Source: Amoebophrya sp. A120
Taxonomy: Eukaryota; Sar; Dinophyceae; Syndiniales; Amoebophryaceae
DNA length: 64,000 nt
Reading direction: 5' to 3'
NCBI GenBank assembly: GCA_905178155.1
Contig: CAJINV010000001.1
Coordinates: forward strand, 1,663,904 to 1,727,903
The notes beneath the pieces were generated by a model. It was not told the origin of the DNA and did no database searches. It saw nothing but the letters and a program-made list of their open reading frames with translations. Made by a program: the position numbers and the translations under genes. Shown in pieces: positions 22,601-34,437 of this stretch. Each line of letters begins with the position of its first letter. Position 1 is the stretch's first letter.

Positions 22601-25600
22601 CGTTTTCTGGGCTTGCCGGACCGGATCAAACCACGCACAGGTCGGCTGCCCGGTGACTCGATCGTGGTCGGTTCCCCGGCAACTCAACCGGTCCAGCCCG
22701 GTGGTGTGTGGAAGCGTGTGGTCCGGCAAGTCCACAATTCCATGCTTCACCGTCTCCGGTGTGCGCTCGCACAACTCCCGGTCTCTCGAATTGCGCATGT
22801 ACGTGCAACCGCCGTGGGGAATTGTCCATCGGCAATGTTTGTTTCCAACGCACTTTTCCTCGGACTCCTGCAGCTTGTTGCACTCTTTCCGGACCAAGTC
22901 GATCTTCCATTTGCAATTGCCCGGGTCCGGGCGCCGCTGCCCCTTGTCGTACTCGCAGACCTTCAGATGCGCGTTTTTCCCGGTCGTGGTCGCGTTGTTG
23001 CAGGCAAATTCGTTTTCGAACTTGAAACACGTCGCGTCCATCTGCTTGCTGACATGGCAGGTCCGCATGTCGTCACCTTCCCGTTTCTCCCAAGAGCAAA
23101 ACGGCGAGTGCTCGCAGGGCTCGAAGTCCAGGTCCTTGCACTGCTCTTCGGTCGCTCTCAGCTTGCACACCCCAAATCTCTCCTCCAACAGTCGGGCTTT
23201 CCACAGGCAATTCACGTCCAAATTGCAGTCCTCCTCGTTGTGAAACTGTACACACTGCTGCTCATCCTTGTCTCCGAACACACTGTGGCAGTCGCCGGGT
23301 TGCACCTCCCGCGGGACCCAGCCGCACTTTTCCGGATCGCAGTCCTTCTCCCGGGTCGCGGTTTCACAGCCCTCACGGGCCACGTCGGGTTGGAACTTGC
23401 ACACGCCCTGGGGAGGTGCAGGTGGAAGATTCTTTGCGGGCAGTGTGGCAGCTGGCCCTGCTGACGGAGGGTGATGATCACCGTTTTCTGTAGAAGTGGT
23501 GGTCGCTCCTTCAGCATCTGCGGCTTGACCAGTGCCCCCCTGCCCCTCCTTGTCGACGCCCGAAGCAGGATTATTCGGCTTTGCTTCGTTTGCAACTTCC
23601 ATTTTTCCCGCTGCTGCCGCAACGCCGAGAGCTGTAGCCACATCTTCGCCACCTCCGGTTGCTACTCCCTTCCCGTTCTTCCCTCCGCCGGCCGGCAAAA
23701 CCCACTCGCACTCGTTCGCACAGGCGGGCTCGGTCCGGATGCTGTTGCACCTACTCTCCGCTTCCTCAATCGACTTCGGAAGTTCCGTTTCGCCCCGCGT
23801 CTGTGCGTTCAGCATCGTTGTCGACCGGCACACACCGTGTACATAGCCCGGTTGCCGGCCGAGGGTTTGTCCGACCAGAGAAAGGCTGGTTGGCTCCTCC
23901 GTGAGGTCCAGCTCCTCTTTCCCGGCTCGCTTCCGCGGGAGCAGCCGGACAGTGTCCGGGTACGGGCTGTCTCCCTGCGTGAAATACGCGTTATGAGCAG
24001 TGAGGTTGCGCAACAGTTTTTGCTTCGCAACATCCGACCGCTTGAACAAACTGGGCTGCGCGCGTAGCGGCAGGGGCTTTTCGGTCGTGTCGAGAACGGA
24101 TGGGTGGTTATGCGCAGCTGATTTTTCGGTTTCGGAATGTTCTGTTAATATTGTTTTTGACGTTTCATCTACCTTGTTGCTATCTTTATCCCCATTAAGG
24201 AAGGACGATGACGATCCATAGTTCTCGTCCCCGCCGGGTCGGTCTTTCATCAATTCCAGAAGACTTGAGCTTTCTACCGATGATGCTGAGGCTGTGCCTG
24301 AGCTACCTACTGCATTGCCTGCAACTGCTGCTCCAGCAGCGTTTCCACCATTACCGTTCTCAATCGTCGCAGTCACCCCACTATTTCCATCCGTGTCGCC
24401 CGCAGCGGCGCCAATCTGCGTTCCGGCGGCCCCTTGCAGTTGTGCCTCCGGTAATTGGGCCATCAAATCTTGATTTCGCATCCTCGACTCCACCACCCAA
24501 TAGGAGTCAAACTTCTTCATCGGCCGCAGCACTGCCTTTTTCTTGACAGCGTTTCTAGAAGTACTTGCGGCTTCATCAATTTCGTCATTCCCTCCAACGT
24601 CATCCCCCGACGAGCCACCTCCACCGAATCCGAACAATTTCGCCAGCAGAGACTTCTCCTTCGAAGATGTACCCGATTTCTTCAGGTTTTCGGCCTGCTT
24701 TGCTGCGTCTTCTTTTGCTTGTTGTGCCGCGCGGTCTAGTTCCTCGTCGGTGAACTCCTCGTCCGCGTTCGTTTCGTGGTCGTCCTGCGCATCCATTTCG
24801 GCGTCCTCCTCCTCCTCACGGCGGGCGTCGAGGCCGTCCTCGGTATCGAAGGGATCCGTTTCGGGATACGGGTTCACAGAGGCTTCGACAAAGCTGGTAC
24901 TGGTTGTCTTTGGGAGACAATTTTGTGGTCGTTTATCGCCCTCTTCTTGACAACAACCCGTGAAGATGTTCTGCTCTGCTTTGTTTCTGGTGAAGAGAAA
25001 CAGCCCTTCATGTTGCTGCAGCTGAAAGGAGGTGCGAACACGCCCTCGCTCTTTATTCCGCGTGCGAGCGATTTCGAGCATGGTCGTCGCAGAGTTTATC
25101 TCTCCGCTGGCAACAGTCTTGGAAGTCGAAGTTGTGTCACCCCCTCCTGTCGTTTCTGTTGCAGTTTTCGCGCCAGCAACATCCGTGGTTGTCGTCTGTT
25201 CCGCCCCGCCCGCCGCTGCAGTCGCGTCAGTCGATACAGCAGCCTCGGCTCCTTTGTCGGCGTTTTTATAAGAAGATCCTTCGGTAGATCCTGTTCCGTC
25301 CCCTGCCGGAGGGGGCGCCGGGGGTGGTACAACGACGGAGGGGGAAAAGTGTTCCACGTCGCACTTCCCGAAATGCACCATCTTCGGCGGATTGTTCAAA
25401 TCGGACTCAGCGTCGATTAACCCCAGCTCCTCCAGCCCCGACCGGAAGGAGGGCGGGAAGCGAAGCGGTGGAACTGATGGGAAGGGAATGATTTGTTTTC
25501 CGTGATGAAAAATAAGGTGCGAATAGATACGATTTTCTTTAGGTTTACTGACCGCGAATCTTCATCAGGGTTTCACTACTTGAACTTGAATAGCAATACC

Positions 25601-27670
25601 TTCAGGCTCTTCCTTCCACAAGTTTTCCCAGAAGCACTGAGGCTCTTTTCCGCACGCCTCCGCAGTATGGTGTTCCCGACACGGGTAAGGCCGTTCAAAA
25701 GGCGCGAACCTTTTCAAAACGCACCGGTCGGGGTTCTCAGACCCCTCGCCTTTGACGAAGCCACAATTTTGGTCCTTCAGACAAGCAGTTTCCAGGTCGG
25801 CGCTTTCTTCTTGTTCGCCTTCAACACCGTCTTCTGTGCTTGATGCATTAGTTTCACCGATTTTGTTTTCTGTTCCTACCGCTGACACACTTGGAAGATG
25901 AGTTGGCTTTCCGTGCGCTTCGCACTTGCGCCTTTGCAGTTCCATGGTCGCGCCGCATTCTTGGTTTTCCTCATCCCAGTGACAAGCTGGTTCGTCCGCA
26001 CATTCCGACTCGGCATCGAGGATTTCGCATTTTGCTCGCTGCTATGCATTGCAAAAGTATCGCACTAGTATGAATTGCATCAGAAATTCCCTCATGAACA
26101 AAAATGCAATTTGTAATGCTATAACAGGCAGAGTGTTGGGTTTGTGTTTGTCATGCGTGGCTGCGATTACTACGAGTGCGATACTTTTGCACAGGATAGC
26201 TGTTTCTGCAACTCTTGGAGCATGGACAAATGTTTTTCGACTGCAACTTTGCAGTAGCCGATGTCCCGCGCGGGCTGCGTTTCGTCCCACCTGCAGAAGG
26301 GGCCGTCTTTCCCTGCGGAAACCGCCGTGCGGGTTTTCCGGTTGAAAAAATCAAAGAACTTCTCTTTCGCGGCAGATGCGGCAGATTCACCGTCATCCTC
26401 AGCGCCAGGACAGGCCCCTTTGGCGATCTGGCGGTCGGGCCTGGCGCAGAAAAGTTCGGTCGCGGTCGGGTTGAGCTTCTCCCAACGCTTGCGGAGAGCC
26501 GCTTCTTCCTCGTCCGTGAGACTGTCCAGCTTTCCTTTTTCTTCAGCCGCAATTTCGCTCCTTTTTTCCTCATTTCTCTCCCCGTCCGCCACGCACGCAC
26601 CAAGTTCCGGTCGCTGGCGTGAAGCAAGGGTCGCTTCCTTCTTCTCCGCGTCCGGCACTCGCTGTTGCCGGATCTGTGCGTAAACCAGTGGGTTCACGCC
26701 TGTCCGCGTCGCGTGCTGCGTCAGGGCGTTGTTGGCCCACAATTTCGGAAAGTGGTTGCTGCTGCACTTTTGGAAGTTATCCTCCTCCGGTTCTTGTTCG
26801 GTGCCCCCCTGCTGCGCACGACCGGGGTACGCGAGGAACAGTTTCGGTGGTTGCCCTTTCTGCTTCGCCACCGCCTTCTGCGTCGCAGCCTCCTCCGCCG
26901 CTTTTTCCTGGAGCGCCAGTTGGTGCTTCTTCAGACGCGCTTTCGCGTGCGCATTTTTCGTGACGGATTGTTCGAGCTGTTCTTCCTGCTCTGCCTCGTC
27001 CTCGTCTGTGGAAATGGTTGCGGTTGCGGCACTATGCATTGCAAAAGCATCCCGTACTAGTTTAATCGCATGACAAATTTTCCGAGGAAGAAAAGCAAAA
27101 CTTGTCATGCATGATTGCGATTAGCACCGCTCTTGTCATGCGTGATTGCGATTAGTACCAGCGTGATACTTTTGCACGTGGATATGTGCTGCTAGAAGTC
27201 GGATCTCCCGTACCAGTTCCAGTGGTGCCCCCAATCCCCAAGTCGCTGCTTTCCGCGACGAGGTCGTCCGGATCGGGCTTTGTCGCATTCTCCTCGACGC
27301 CTTCGTCCTCCTCGAACTCGCTGGGAACTTGGATGTGCCGCTCAAACTCCTCATCCTCTTGCTTGGCGTCGCCCCCGGTACTAGCTACTTTCCCCGCTGC
27401 TGTAGTCCCCAAGGTCGTGTCCTCTTTGTCCACAACTGTTTCCAACTCCGGACTTATCGCATTCCCCTCTACAACATCCTTCGCACTTGTCGCCCCTTGT
27501 GGCCGGATCGGCAGAAACAACCGGGTGTCGTCGTATTCGAGATACGGCTGGACGCTAGCATCGTTCACCACGGGCGTACCTTTCGGTGCCACCAGACGAT
27601 AGAACCGGACGGGAACAGTTGGCGGGACGGTGATTTCGCCCTCATTTTCGGCGGTCGTCGCGTCAACCAT
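16668..27670 (-). CDS. Giant Cys-rich repeat protein with C-terminal kinase-like domain
   Basis: Exons 27670-27185, 27032-26199, 26042-25600, 25474-21221 and 19600-16668 join in phase to about 2,980 residues; I found no family for the whole. Roughly ten modules of the type C-x(7-9)-C-x(4-6)-C-x-W run through exons 3-4, for example CETATREKDCDPEKCGW, CVQFHNEEDCNLDVNCLW and CNKLQESEEKCVGNKHCRW. Near the end of exon 4, VHADGTEVLRHLRR resembles a kinase beta-3 region. Across the composite intron, exon 5 continues with VFKGVLDGLDELHK and then MQHRDLRPRNLVWKD, the catalytic loop, about 84 residues on, which is kinase-like spacing. The DFG triplet reads GFE (VKLFGFENSK), so it may be a pseudokinase. 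A later stretch, SSAQEDYHMLGHTMM, fits the helix-F region. A Pro-Gly-Met-rich stretch encoded around 17500-17660 and a basic low-complexity linker follow. I see no signal peptide. Exon 4 may hold a short in-frame intron near 24895-25050. Treating this as one gene rests on phase and kinase spacing; it could be two. Confidence 0.65.
17500..17660 (-). repeat. Pro-Gly-Met-rich coding repeat
   Basis: Tandem degenerate units related to GGCATTCCGGGCATCCCCGG on the + strand encode runs such as MPGMPGVPGMPGMPAMPQLP in the kinase-like protein. Unit number probably varies between copies or strains. Confidence 0.7.
19644..21104. mobile_element. Nested 1.46-kb insertion with 9-bp target repeat
   Basis: GCAAAGACG occurs at 19635-19643 and 21105-21113. 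The insert begins with (TTCG)n next to the left repeat; read on the minus strand this is a 3' tetranucleotide tail, typical of non-LTR retroposons. Inside are a perfect 7-bp hairpin (20082-20103), a T-rich tandem repeat (20636-20745), a poly-T run near 20927-20943 and one ambiguous base (N) at 19869. I find no reverse transcriptase or other coding sequence. The class is inference. Confidence 0.6.
20636..20745. repeat. Tandem repeat related to TTTTCTTTTGAT
   Basis: About ten units of 10-12 bp alternate TTTTCTTTTGATT with TTTTCTTGTGATT. It lies within the nested insertion. Confidence 0.8.
26043..26198. mobile_element. Introner element, family A, 156 bp
   Basis: TATGCATTGCAAAAGTATCG at the left and CGATACTTTTGCACAGGATA at the right. 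Flanks GCTGC (26038-26042) and GCTGT (26199-26203) differ at one base. Removal joins LQELQKQ to RAKCEILDAE in phase. Using the GT and AG within the termini would shift the frame. Confidence 0.85.
27033..27184. mobile_element. Introner element, family A, 152 bp
   Basis: TATGCATTGCAAAAGCAT at the left and GATACTTTTGCACGTGGATA at the right. The flanks GGCAC and TGTGC do not match well, so the target repeat has decayed or my boundary is off by a few bases. Exons on both sides are open and phase-compatible. Confidence 0.75.
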
Positions 27671-29254
27671 TAGTGGATTTCGATTTTCGCTATATGGTGG
27701 TAGGCACTCCTTGTCCTTCGTAAGAACTTGAAGGTCATTTTTGCGGTGTCATCGTTTTTCGCTTAGCGTTTTTGTCGTAGCAAATTCAAATTCTTGTCAC
27801 ATCAGACAAGATTTGATATTCTACATCAACATCAGACGATGAACGTACTTAGCTACTACAACGAGTTGTGCAGTGCTCTGTGCTTATAGATACCAAGCAT
27901 TAGCACGTCGATAAATTATGTCGAACGAGTTGTGATGTACGTAGTACTAGAACTAGAAGCGAAAGCGATATCAAACGATCAGGATTTTTCGCCGCATGCC
28001 TTACTTGGCGTGCCCTTGCGTCGCACGAAACTACAAAACCGAAAGCGAACCGATGGAAGGCGACTCAACAACGACTACAGAGGTGTAAACCGACAGCGAC
28101 CTGTTGACCGTACGAATCGAACCGCTCTTCCAGATTGAAGACGAAAATAATCTCTCGATTGCACCACTTGAAGCCTCTTTCAATGAATGATTGAACGACG
28201 GAGGTAGAGGACTCACGACTTTTCTCGCATTTGAATTTGAAACAAATCCAGAGCGAGCAGGAACACGCTGCTGGCATAAGCCGTTTCATCCAGCGGCCAT
28301 GCTCGATTTGCGCATGAAGGTCTGTCCGCGGTCTCACATCGGCTTCGGTCCCGATTGAGGATCTGCATGAATCTTCCGTGACCGCCTCGCTACAAATATA
28401 AAGTTCAAATCAGAGAAGTTCAACATCAACCACTAATGCGTTCGCCCAACATCATACAGAAACCTAACGACATCTTCGACGGACAAGTAGAGTAAGAGAG
28501 GCTAAAGAAAGTTCATCTTGATCATCAATTTTACATTTGGCAAATGGAAGTTCACAATCAATCTACTCGAATGGTAGACCAGGTGCTGTTTTTCTTGACC
28601 TTGTTAGAAGTTACTGACGTTGCTAGAAAAATCGTTGCGTTGGTCAGCACACCCACGCGGGATAGCGATAGGCATAGGCATAGGGTAGATCAAAAATAAA
28701 AGTTCTAGGTAGAAGAAGTTCTGTACAAATTATTGATGTCACCAGGGTGGTACCAAACTATTGAAAAGCTTCTTGATTTGTTTGTTTTTTTTATCACAAT
28801 ATCTTTCATTCTGTCTCTGTGGACAATAGGTAAATATGGTTGAAGACTACAAAAAGAGAAAGGCAAAGAAGTTCATTAATTCGATTTGATTACAAAAGGG
28901 TTTGATGGAGTTCGTGTATACTTAATATCTATGCCACGACGACGAGGTCGAGGACAGAATCTCGCTCTGTTGTCCTCGGGCAGCCGTGTCTACAAGTTCA
29001 GAAAGTTCACTAATGATAATGTACTGCTCCTGCAACTTCAAGGGGGAGGGGCTAGAGATAGACATAGAGTAGTAGACGTTACAAAATGTTTGCTACATTT
29101 AGTTAGTGATCTTGGTACTCAATAATTTAATTCCAACTGGCTGTCAGTGACCGCAAAATGCATTTCACATAAAAAATCTTTTTTGGCTCTCAACACTCGT
29201 ACAATGTTTTGTCTCGTCGTGAACAAGCAAGTAGCTGGTAGTGACTCGTCCCCT
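27671..29254. other. Intergenic, 1.6 kb, no gene seen
   Basis: Separates the start of the giant gene from the stop of the eight-exon gene. AT-richer sequence with short frames on both strands; no motif or RNA gene can be supported. Confidence 0.5.
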
Positions 29255-32200
29255 TCAAACTTGCGGCTCCATTCCGGCAATTCTTGGTTCCTCCACGCGT
29301 TGTATCAAATTCTCGACCGCCGGCGCTTCGGCGGCCCGGTTGACGAGGCCGCGATTCTCTGGGTCCCAATTCACCTCGACTTTACACTGCGGCCGTTGCG
29401 GCGTGCCCTGGACCAACTTGCACTCAAAACCCATCTTCTTACTCTTCAAAATTGCCATAATGGAGACGGCCTGTAGTGAAATGGGAAAGGTGGGAACATG
29501 TGGATGGTTGTAGAAATTGAAGATCTTCTATATTCTTGACTCAGACCACTGAGACCTCCAAATTCAATCATATTTACTCCAGTCAAGAAGTAATTCGGTA
29601 CTTAGTACAACTCGTTCCTAAAAAACGGCTCTTATAGCACACATTAGCACCCGACGAAAATGGAAAACAAGATCAAGACAAATCCAAAAATACCATGTAT
29701 TCCACATCCTTTTGCGCCTTGATCCATCCCAGTTTGAGCACCATGGGTTTCCAGTCCCTCGAATTCCCGGCACAATAGTTCGCAACGACCTCGACGCGCG
29801 CGCCTTCCGCAGCCGCGAGCAGGCGGTTGTCTTCGATCAGGCGAAAGTCGATGGTGGATGTGGTTTCCCCCTGGCGCGCCTGGTTGACCAGAGTGGACAG
29901 GATGTGCGCAGAGACCTGGTAGTAGACTTCATCGCGATGGTCGGCGCAGATCGTGTACAAATACAGCGGGTTCATAATCACATCGGGCCCCGGACTCAGG
30001 AAGGACAGAATGTACCTGGGATTTTTTGTTTTGAGGCTTTTTCATTGGCGGACAGCATCGATTTCTATTTGGAAGCGCAGAATTTGCAAGAGCCGTAGTA
30101 TCTCTCTGTCACCGGCGGATAGTATGTATCTATCCGGGTGTAGTTTTATGCCCCCATAGTTGCAACCAGCAACCATTTTATCCAAGCAAAAGCCATGCTG
30201 GGGATTGACATGTAAGTATTGGCATGATAGGAACACGTCTCCATGATCAAAAAAAGTATACTCAAACACGTCCGTGGGGCACTGCTTCAGTTTGTGTCTG
30301 GGTTGGATCTATCCTGTGCAAAAGTATCGCACTCGTACTACTTGCATGTATGCATGACAAATTTCCTTTCCAAGTTGAAACAGCATGAAAAATTCAATTT
30401 TTCATGCTGAGAAAATTTGTAATGCAATTTATACTAGGTAGTACGATGTTTTTGCACAGGATAGGATCCCCTGAAACCAGACGCGCAGCTGCACGCGACC
30501 GACTTTCTCGCGCGCATCAAGTGGAAATATGTCTGGGTCTGGAAACTTGTGATGCATGTCAGTGAACAGGAAGCACACTGTAATGCACCGCCAAGCATGA
30601 CAAGTTTCCTCGTGGCTCTGTGTTGCGTATTCCGCATGAGAAACATCGTTTTTGCATGACAGACAAGAGGAGATTCAGAGTTCAGAGTCATGCCACGCAA
30701 TACAGAGTTCAGAGTCATGCCAAACTAGCATGAGAAGTCTTACTATCTTCCAGACCCAGACATATTTGCAATGCATAACGCAGGTGCCGCTGCCAATCGT
30801 CCACTGCAAAGATGGTTTTGTTCTTCTCGTCCTCGGACGAAGCCCGAAACTTTTCCGTCACCGCAAGGCGTTTCGCGAGACTCTTCTCCTCCCCCCCGTT
30901 CTTGCGGATGGTCTCCTTGCGGATGTTTTCCTTCACCTCGTCCTGGCCCGGTTTGGTCAGGTGCCACTCGATGTACCGCTCCTTGCCCTGCCGCTCATCC
31001 CGTTCGGTAGACACAGTGACGTTCTCTTCCGGGAAACCTGTCATTCCGGTCGGATGAACTTTTATTGTATTTGTAGCTCAACTTGTTAATGTGAAATAAG
31101 GATTCAATTACAATTTCTAGTCAGGGCATCATGATGTCGATGTTGTTGAAACATCGCGAGAACAGAAATTCAAATCGTACCTTGCACCCCGCAGAGATAG
31201 TGGCGCAGAGTGGAGTACTGAAGATTGAAGATGGTTTCGCTCGGGGTCGTACCCAAATTTTGCAGGAACATGGCCTCCTCAGCGTTGCGCGGTACCGGAA
31301 GCGGCGCGCCACCGTTCTGGCACGAGAGCATGCCGTCGACGTTTTCCTTCGCGTGAATTAAGAAGACGCCCTGGTTCGCTATGACCTGCTCAGACATTAC
31401 AATCTCAACTGTTACAATAGAGTCTGGATTTTGTATTGCATGACGAGCATCACAGACTGGGACAGCATTTCACTTTCTGCAATACAAATTTCTCCGGACT
31501 GTAGTGCGGTTTGGGACTCCGGAACTTGTCATGCGCAATCCTATGAGAGTTTGGTAGATAATGCACCTCTTGCATCACAGATTTCCAGACTCTATTGTCA
31601 CGTTTGACCAGATTGTAACACCTGAGCGGGTCATATTCGCCTTTTTCTCGCAGAGCTTGTGCAGCTCCAGCAAATCGCCCCACACTTTCATTTTGCGCTT
31701 CTGCTTCGCCATCGAGCAAAACCGGTCTTGGAGGGAGGTAGCGGAACTGTCTTCGTCCAGAATCTTGCCCGTCACGCTGTACCGCGGGGGGAAGGTGTCA
31801 ATGGGTTCTGATTTTTCAGCATCATCTTTCTTGTCGTGCTGCTGCTCTTCTTCAGTTCTGGCTGGAGTGGTCGGGTGGTCTGCTTGATGTTGTGTTTTCT
31901 TATCAGCCAGTGGGAGCGTCTCGGCGTTTTGTTTCATTCCGGTGGTATTCTGCCAGTCGCTTTCTTGTGTAGCTGCCAGGGCATGACTTTCAATTGTTTC
32001 GATCATTTCTACATCCGGAGTTTCTACTGCAGTTTGCTTGGCGCCACCACTAGAAGATGACGAAGGGTCGAGCGTGAACTGCGTAGAGCTCTGCTGCACG
32101 TCGATAGCGGCGGATGAAGAAGCTGGTCCAGTGTTCGTAGTCGAAAAACAGCTGGTAGTCGAGGAACCTGCTGCTGCTTTATCCACCCCTGTTTCTATTG

Positions 32201-33561
32201 TAATTGTTGTATTATCTGCAGCTTGTGCTTTAACTTTTTCCAGCTTCATTTTCTTCGTTTTTACCTCCACGGTCGTCGTCGCGGAGTCACGAGCGGCCCT
32301 GCGACTGCTTTTCCACGACGAGGTTTTGTTCTCAGACGGCTCCGGTGTGTGGAACTTTAGTACCTCATCGTCCGAGGAATCTGCGGGTGAAACTGAGTCT
32401 GGATCTTCATTCTTCGCCTCTTCCTGCTGTGTTGTGTCTGGTCGTGTCGCCGATAAAACTTTCCCAGACTTGTCACTTGCGCAATTTCCTTTCGACGGCG
32501 ATGTTTCACGCTTAGCCTCAGCCCTGCGGCCGGGGGGCAGTGGAAACGCGCGGGTGATTGTAGAGCGCAAAAATCCACCGAAGGTCGTTTTTCTCTTGTT
32601 CCCGCCGGCGCCGCACTTTGGTGCGGTGGGTTCCGTGGGGGGTTGCAGCGTGGTCGCCTTTTGTTCATCGTCCTCGTCGTCGTCGAGGAAGTTTTTCGCC
32701 ACATGGACATCAGTACCTGCGACAGTTTTTATTTGAAGGGAGAGATAATTTAATGCGTACAAAAAAAAGAAGTAGCATGCCGCAAAGGCAGCTGGCGCGA
32801 GTGGTTGTTCAAAGTAGACGATGATGCTTCTAAGTGACTTTTTTATGATTTCTCGTACACGTCGTATTTGTACTCGCCCAACTACCTTTATTCCCATCCC
32901 TGGGTGTACGCGCCATGGGGCTCGTAGAGAACAGGGTGAACCGTTTCTGTCGCTTTGCCCCACTCGTGGTCGTATTGATGGCTTCTTCTCCGGTTGTAAC
33001 ACTAGTCCGCTTTTTTTCGACGCGCTCGAGGTATTCGTGGAAGCTCTGCAGATCCACGGGACAACCGGGACGACTGGTTGTCACACTGTCCGGAGTGATC
33101 ATATGCGCCCTGACTCCTGCTGCTCCAGTGAAAGTGGTGCCGCTGCCGGCGGACGAAGAGGATGAACTGCTAGAGCTTGACACTAGGGAACGCGAATGCA
33201 GCTTGCGGTTTGGGTTAAGATCCTTGGTCGTCGGAGAGGAGTTGCTTGTAGTTTTTCGCTTCGCGAGGACGCCACGACTTGCAGCTTGTTGCTCCTTGCT
33301 ATTCACCATCACATGCGCCCCGATCCGTTTGTTCTCCGCAAAGACTTTGCTTCCCTCGGGCAGTGGCTCGTCGAAGATGTGTTCCAAGTCGATGCGCTTG
33401 CGTAGCAGATCCAGTTCGTGCTGGTTGGTCTTCGCGAACTTTTTGCACTCCGTGTAGATCCACTTGGCGTAGGCGGGACTCGCCGGCACCAACTCATCCA
33501 CGTCCATCGCCCACACGCGGGGGCGCTTGCGCGAACTCAGATTGTTGGCGCTGTGCAACAT
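29255..33561 (-). CDS. Unrecognised protein, eight exons, disordered centre
   Basis: Exons 33561-32886, 32716-31601, 31408-31181, 31037-30778, 30515-30464, 30309-30268, 30015-29694 and 29470-29255 join in phase to about 970 residues. I do not recognise the family. The N-terminus has a basic SSRKRPRVW patch and a helical segment (WIYTECKKFAKTNQHELDLL). Then come about 450 residues of Ser/Thr/Glu/Asp/Lys-rich, probably disordered sequence. The last 400 residues look folded: LPVPRNAEEAMFLQNLG, ETIFNLQYSTLRHYLCGVQG, VDDWQRHLR, VQLRVWFQGIQPRHKLKQC, VYILSFLSPGPDVIMNPLYL, VEVNWDPENRGLVNRAAEAP. Three introns are inverted-repeat elements (31600-31409, 30777-30516, 30463-30310); the other four are GT-AG. 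Exons 5 and 6 are only 52 and 42 bp. No transmembrane segment survives splicing. Confidence 0.75.
30310..30463. mobile_element. Introner element, family A, 154 bp, target repeat GGATC
   Basis: Both ends are of the CTGTGC type: TATCCTGTGCAAAAGTATCG and GATGTTTTTGCACAGGATA. GGATC at 30305-30309 and 30464-30468. Removal restores VWFQGIQPRHKLKQC in phase. Confidence 0.9.
30516..30777. mobile_element. Introner element, family B, 262 bp
   Basis: CAAGTGGAAATATGTCTGGG at the left and CCCAGACATATTTGCAATGCATA at the right. The left terminus has lost the TAT start and the target repeat is unclear (TGCG-like on both sides). Phase requires the exon to end ...CGT and resume GCGCGCGAG. Confidence 0.75.
31409..31600. 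mobile_element. Inverted-repeat intron, about 192 bp, different family
   Basis: TGTTACAATAGAGTCTGGA at the left pairs with TCCAGACTCTATTGTCAC at the right. The termini are not TAT/ATA. The coding frame is kept (WSN joined to VEIVMSEQVI) only if the boundary is offset from a strict GT-AG pair. Confidence 0.65.
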
Positions 33562-34437
33562 CTTGTCTATACTATAGTCTAGACGATGAGGACGAAATCT
33601 TCGTCTTGTTCGCGGGACTTTCAGTTTTACTATATCTTGTCTATCTTCGATAGTAGGTAGGGTTCACAAGAATAAAGGCAGCGTCGGCCAGATGCCCAGG
33701 CCGTGTGGCTTATTCCCATGTAGTTCTTGCGCCCGGAGGCTGAGGCAGCGAACAGGTCACTCGACGGCGCTTTTCGACGATTATCGCTCGCACACAAGTT
33801 AATAGCGACGAATTCTTTGACCATGCGCAGCATGTGAATCACGACACGAAAGAACCAACGAAATTGATAGCTTTTGGCTTCACTCTTACTTTGGCCGCTC
33901 GATGTTTTACCGAGAAACCTACAGTGGCTTAAATCGAAAACAAATCGTTGATGATTATTACTGACCACACTCACAGACACAGCTTCGAATACGTCACAGA
34001 GGAGTCGTCGGACTGCAACACTTCTCCAATAGGTAACACGTTTACGAAGCTCAGTCGTGAGAATAAAGTATGATTTCGGACTTTTCCTCTGTATGGGTAC
34101 ATTTGTCGTTTGTTCGAAACAGCAGCAGAAAGCGAAACACGACGATCGGGCGACCATAGAAGGGCTCCGTGAAAGTAAAATCGTTGTCAAATAAACAGCC
34201 TCGCTTTCTGCGCGAAATGGTTGACCAAATCATTCGGGATCAAGAAACCGGCTCGATCACTTTTATCTAGTAAGTAAGTATCGGGTACAGAAGATCAGAT
34301 GTTGCAGCCTAGAACATCAAGTTGTGCGCCGCCGTCCACCTCCCAAGCCCACATTTGCAACAGACCTGGACAGAAAGGACGACAACCACACCCGATAAAA
34401 ACAACGAGCTGTGCCCGTAGAAGTTCCCTTAATGTCC
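33562..34437. other. Intergenic, about 0.9 kb
   Basis: Between the start of the eight-exon gene and the stop of the next gene. No frame with GC3 bias or a recognisable motif. Confidence 0.5.

Noticed and set aside
24895-25050. A short intron inside the largest exon of the giant gene
   Set aside because: Donor- and acceptor-like sites exist and the composition dips, but the frame stays open through it, so I left it as coding and only noted it.
26043-26198. GT-AG splicing inside the introner (GTGCAAAAG...CATAG)
   Set aside because: It looks like a normal donor and acceptor, but the resulting frame disagrees with the downstream Cys-rich frame. The same test fails at 1176 and 30310, while target-repeat excision keeps phase each time.
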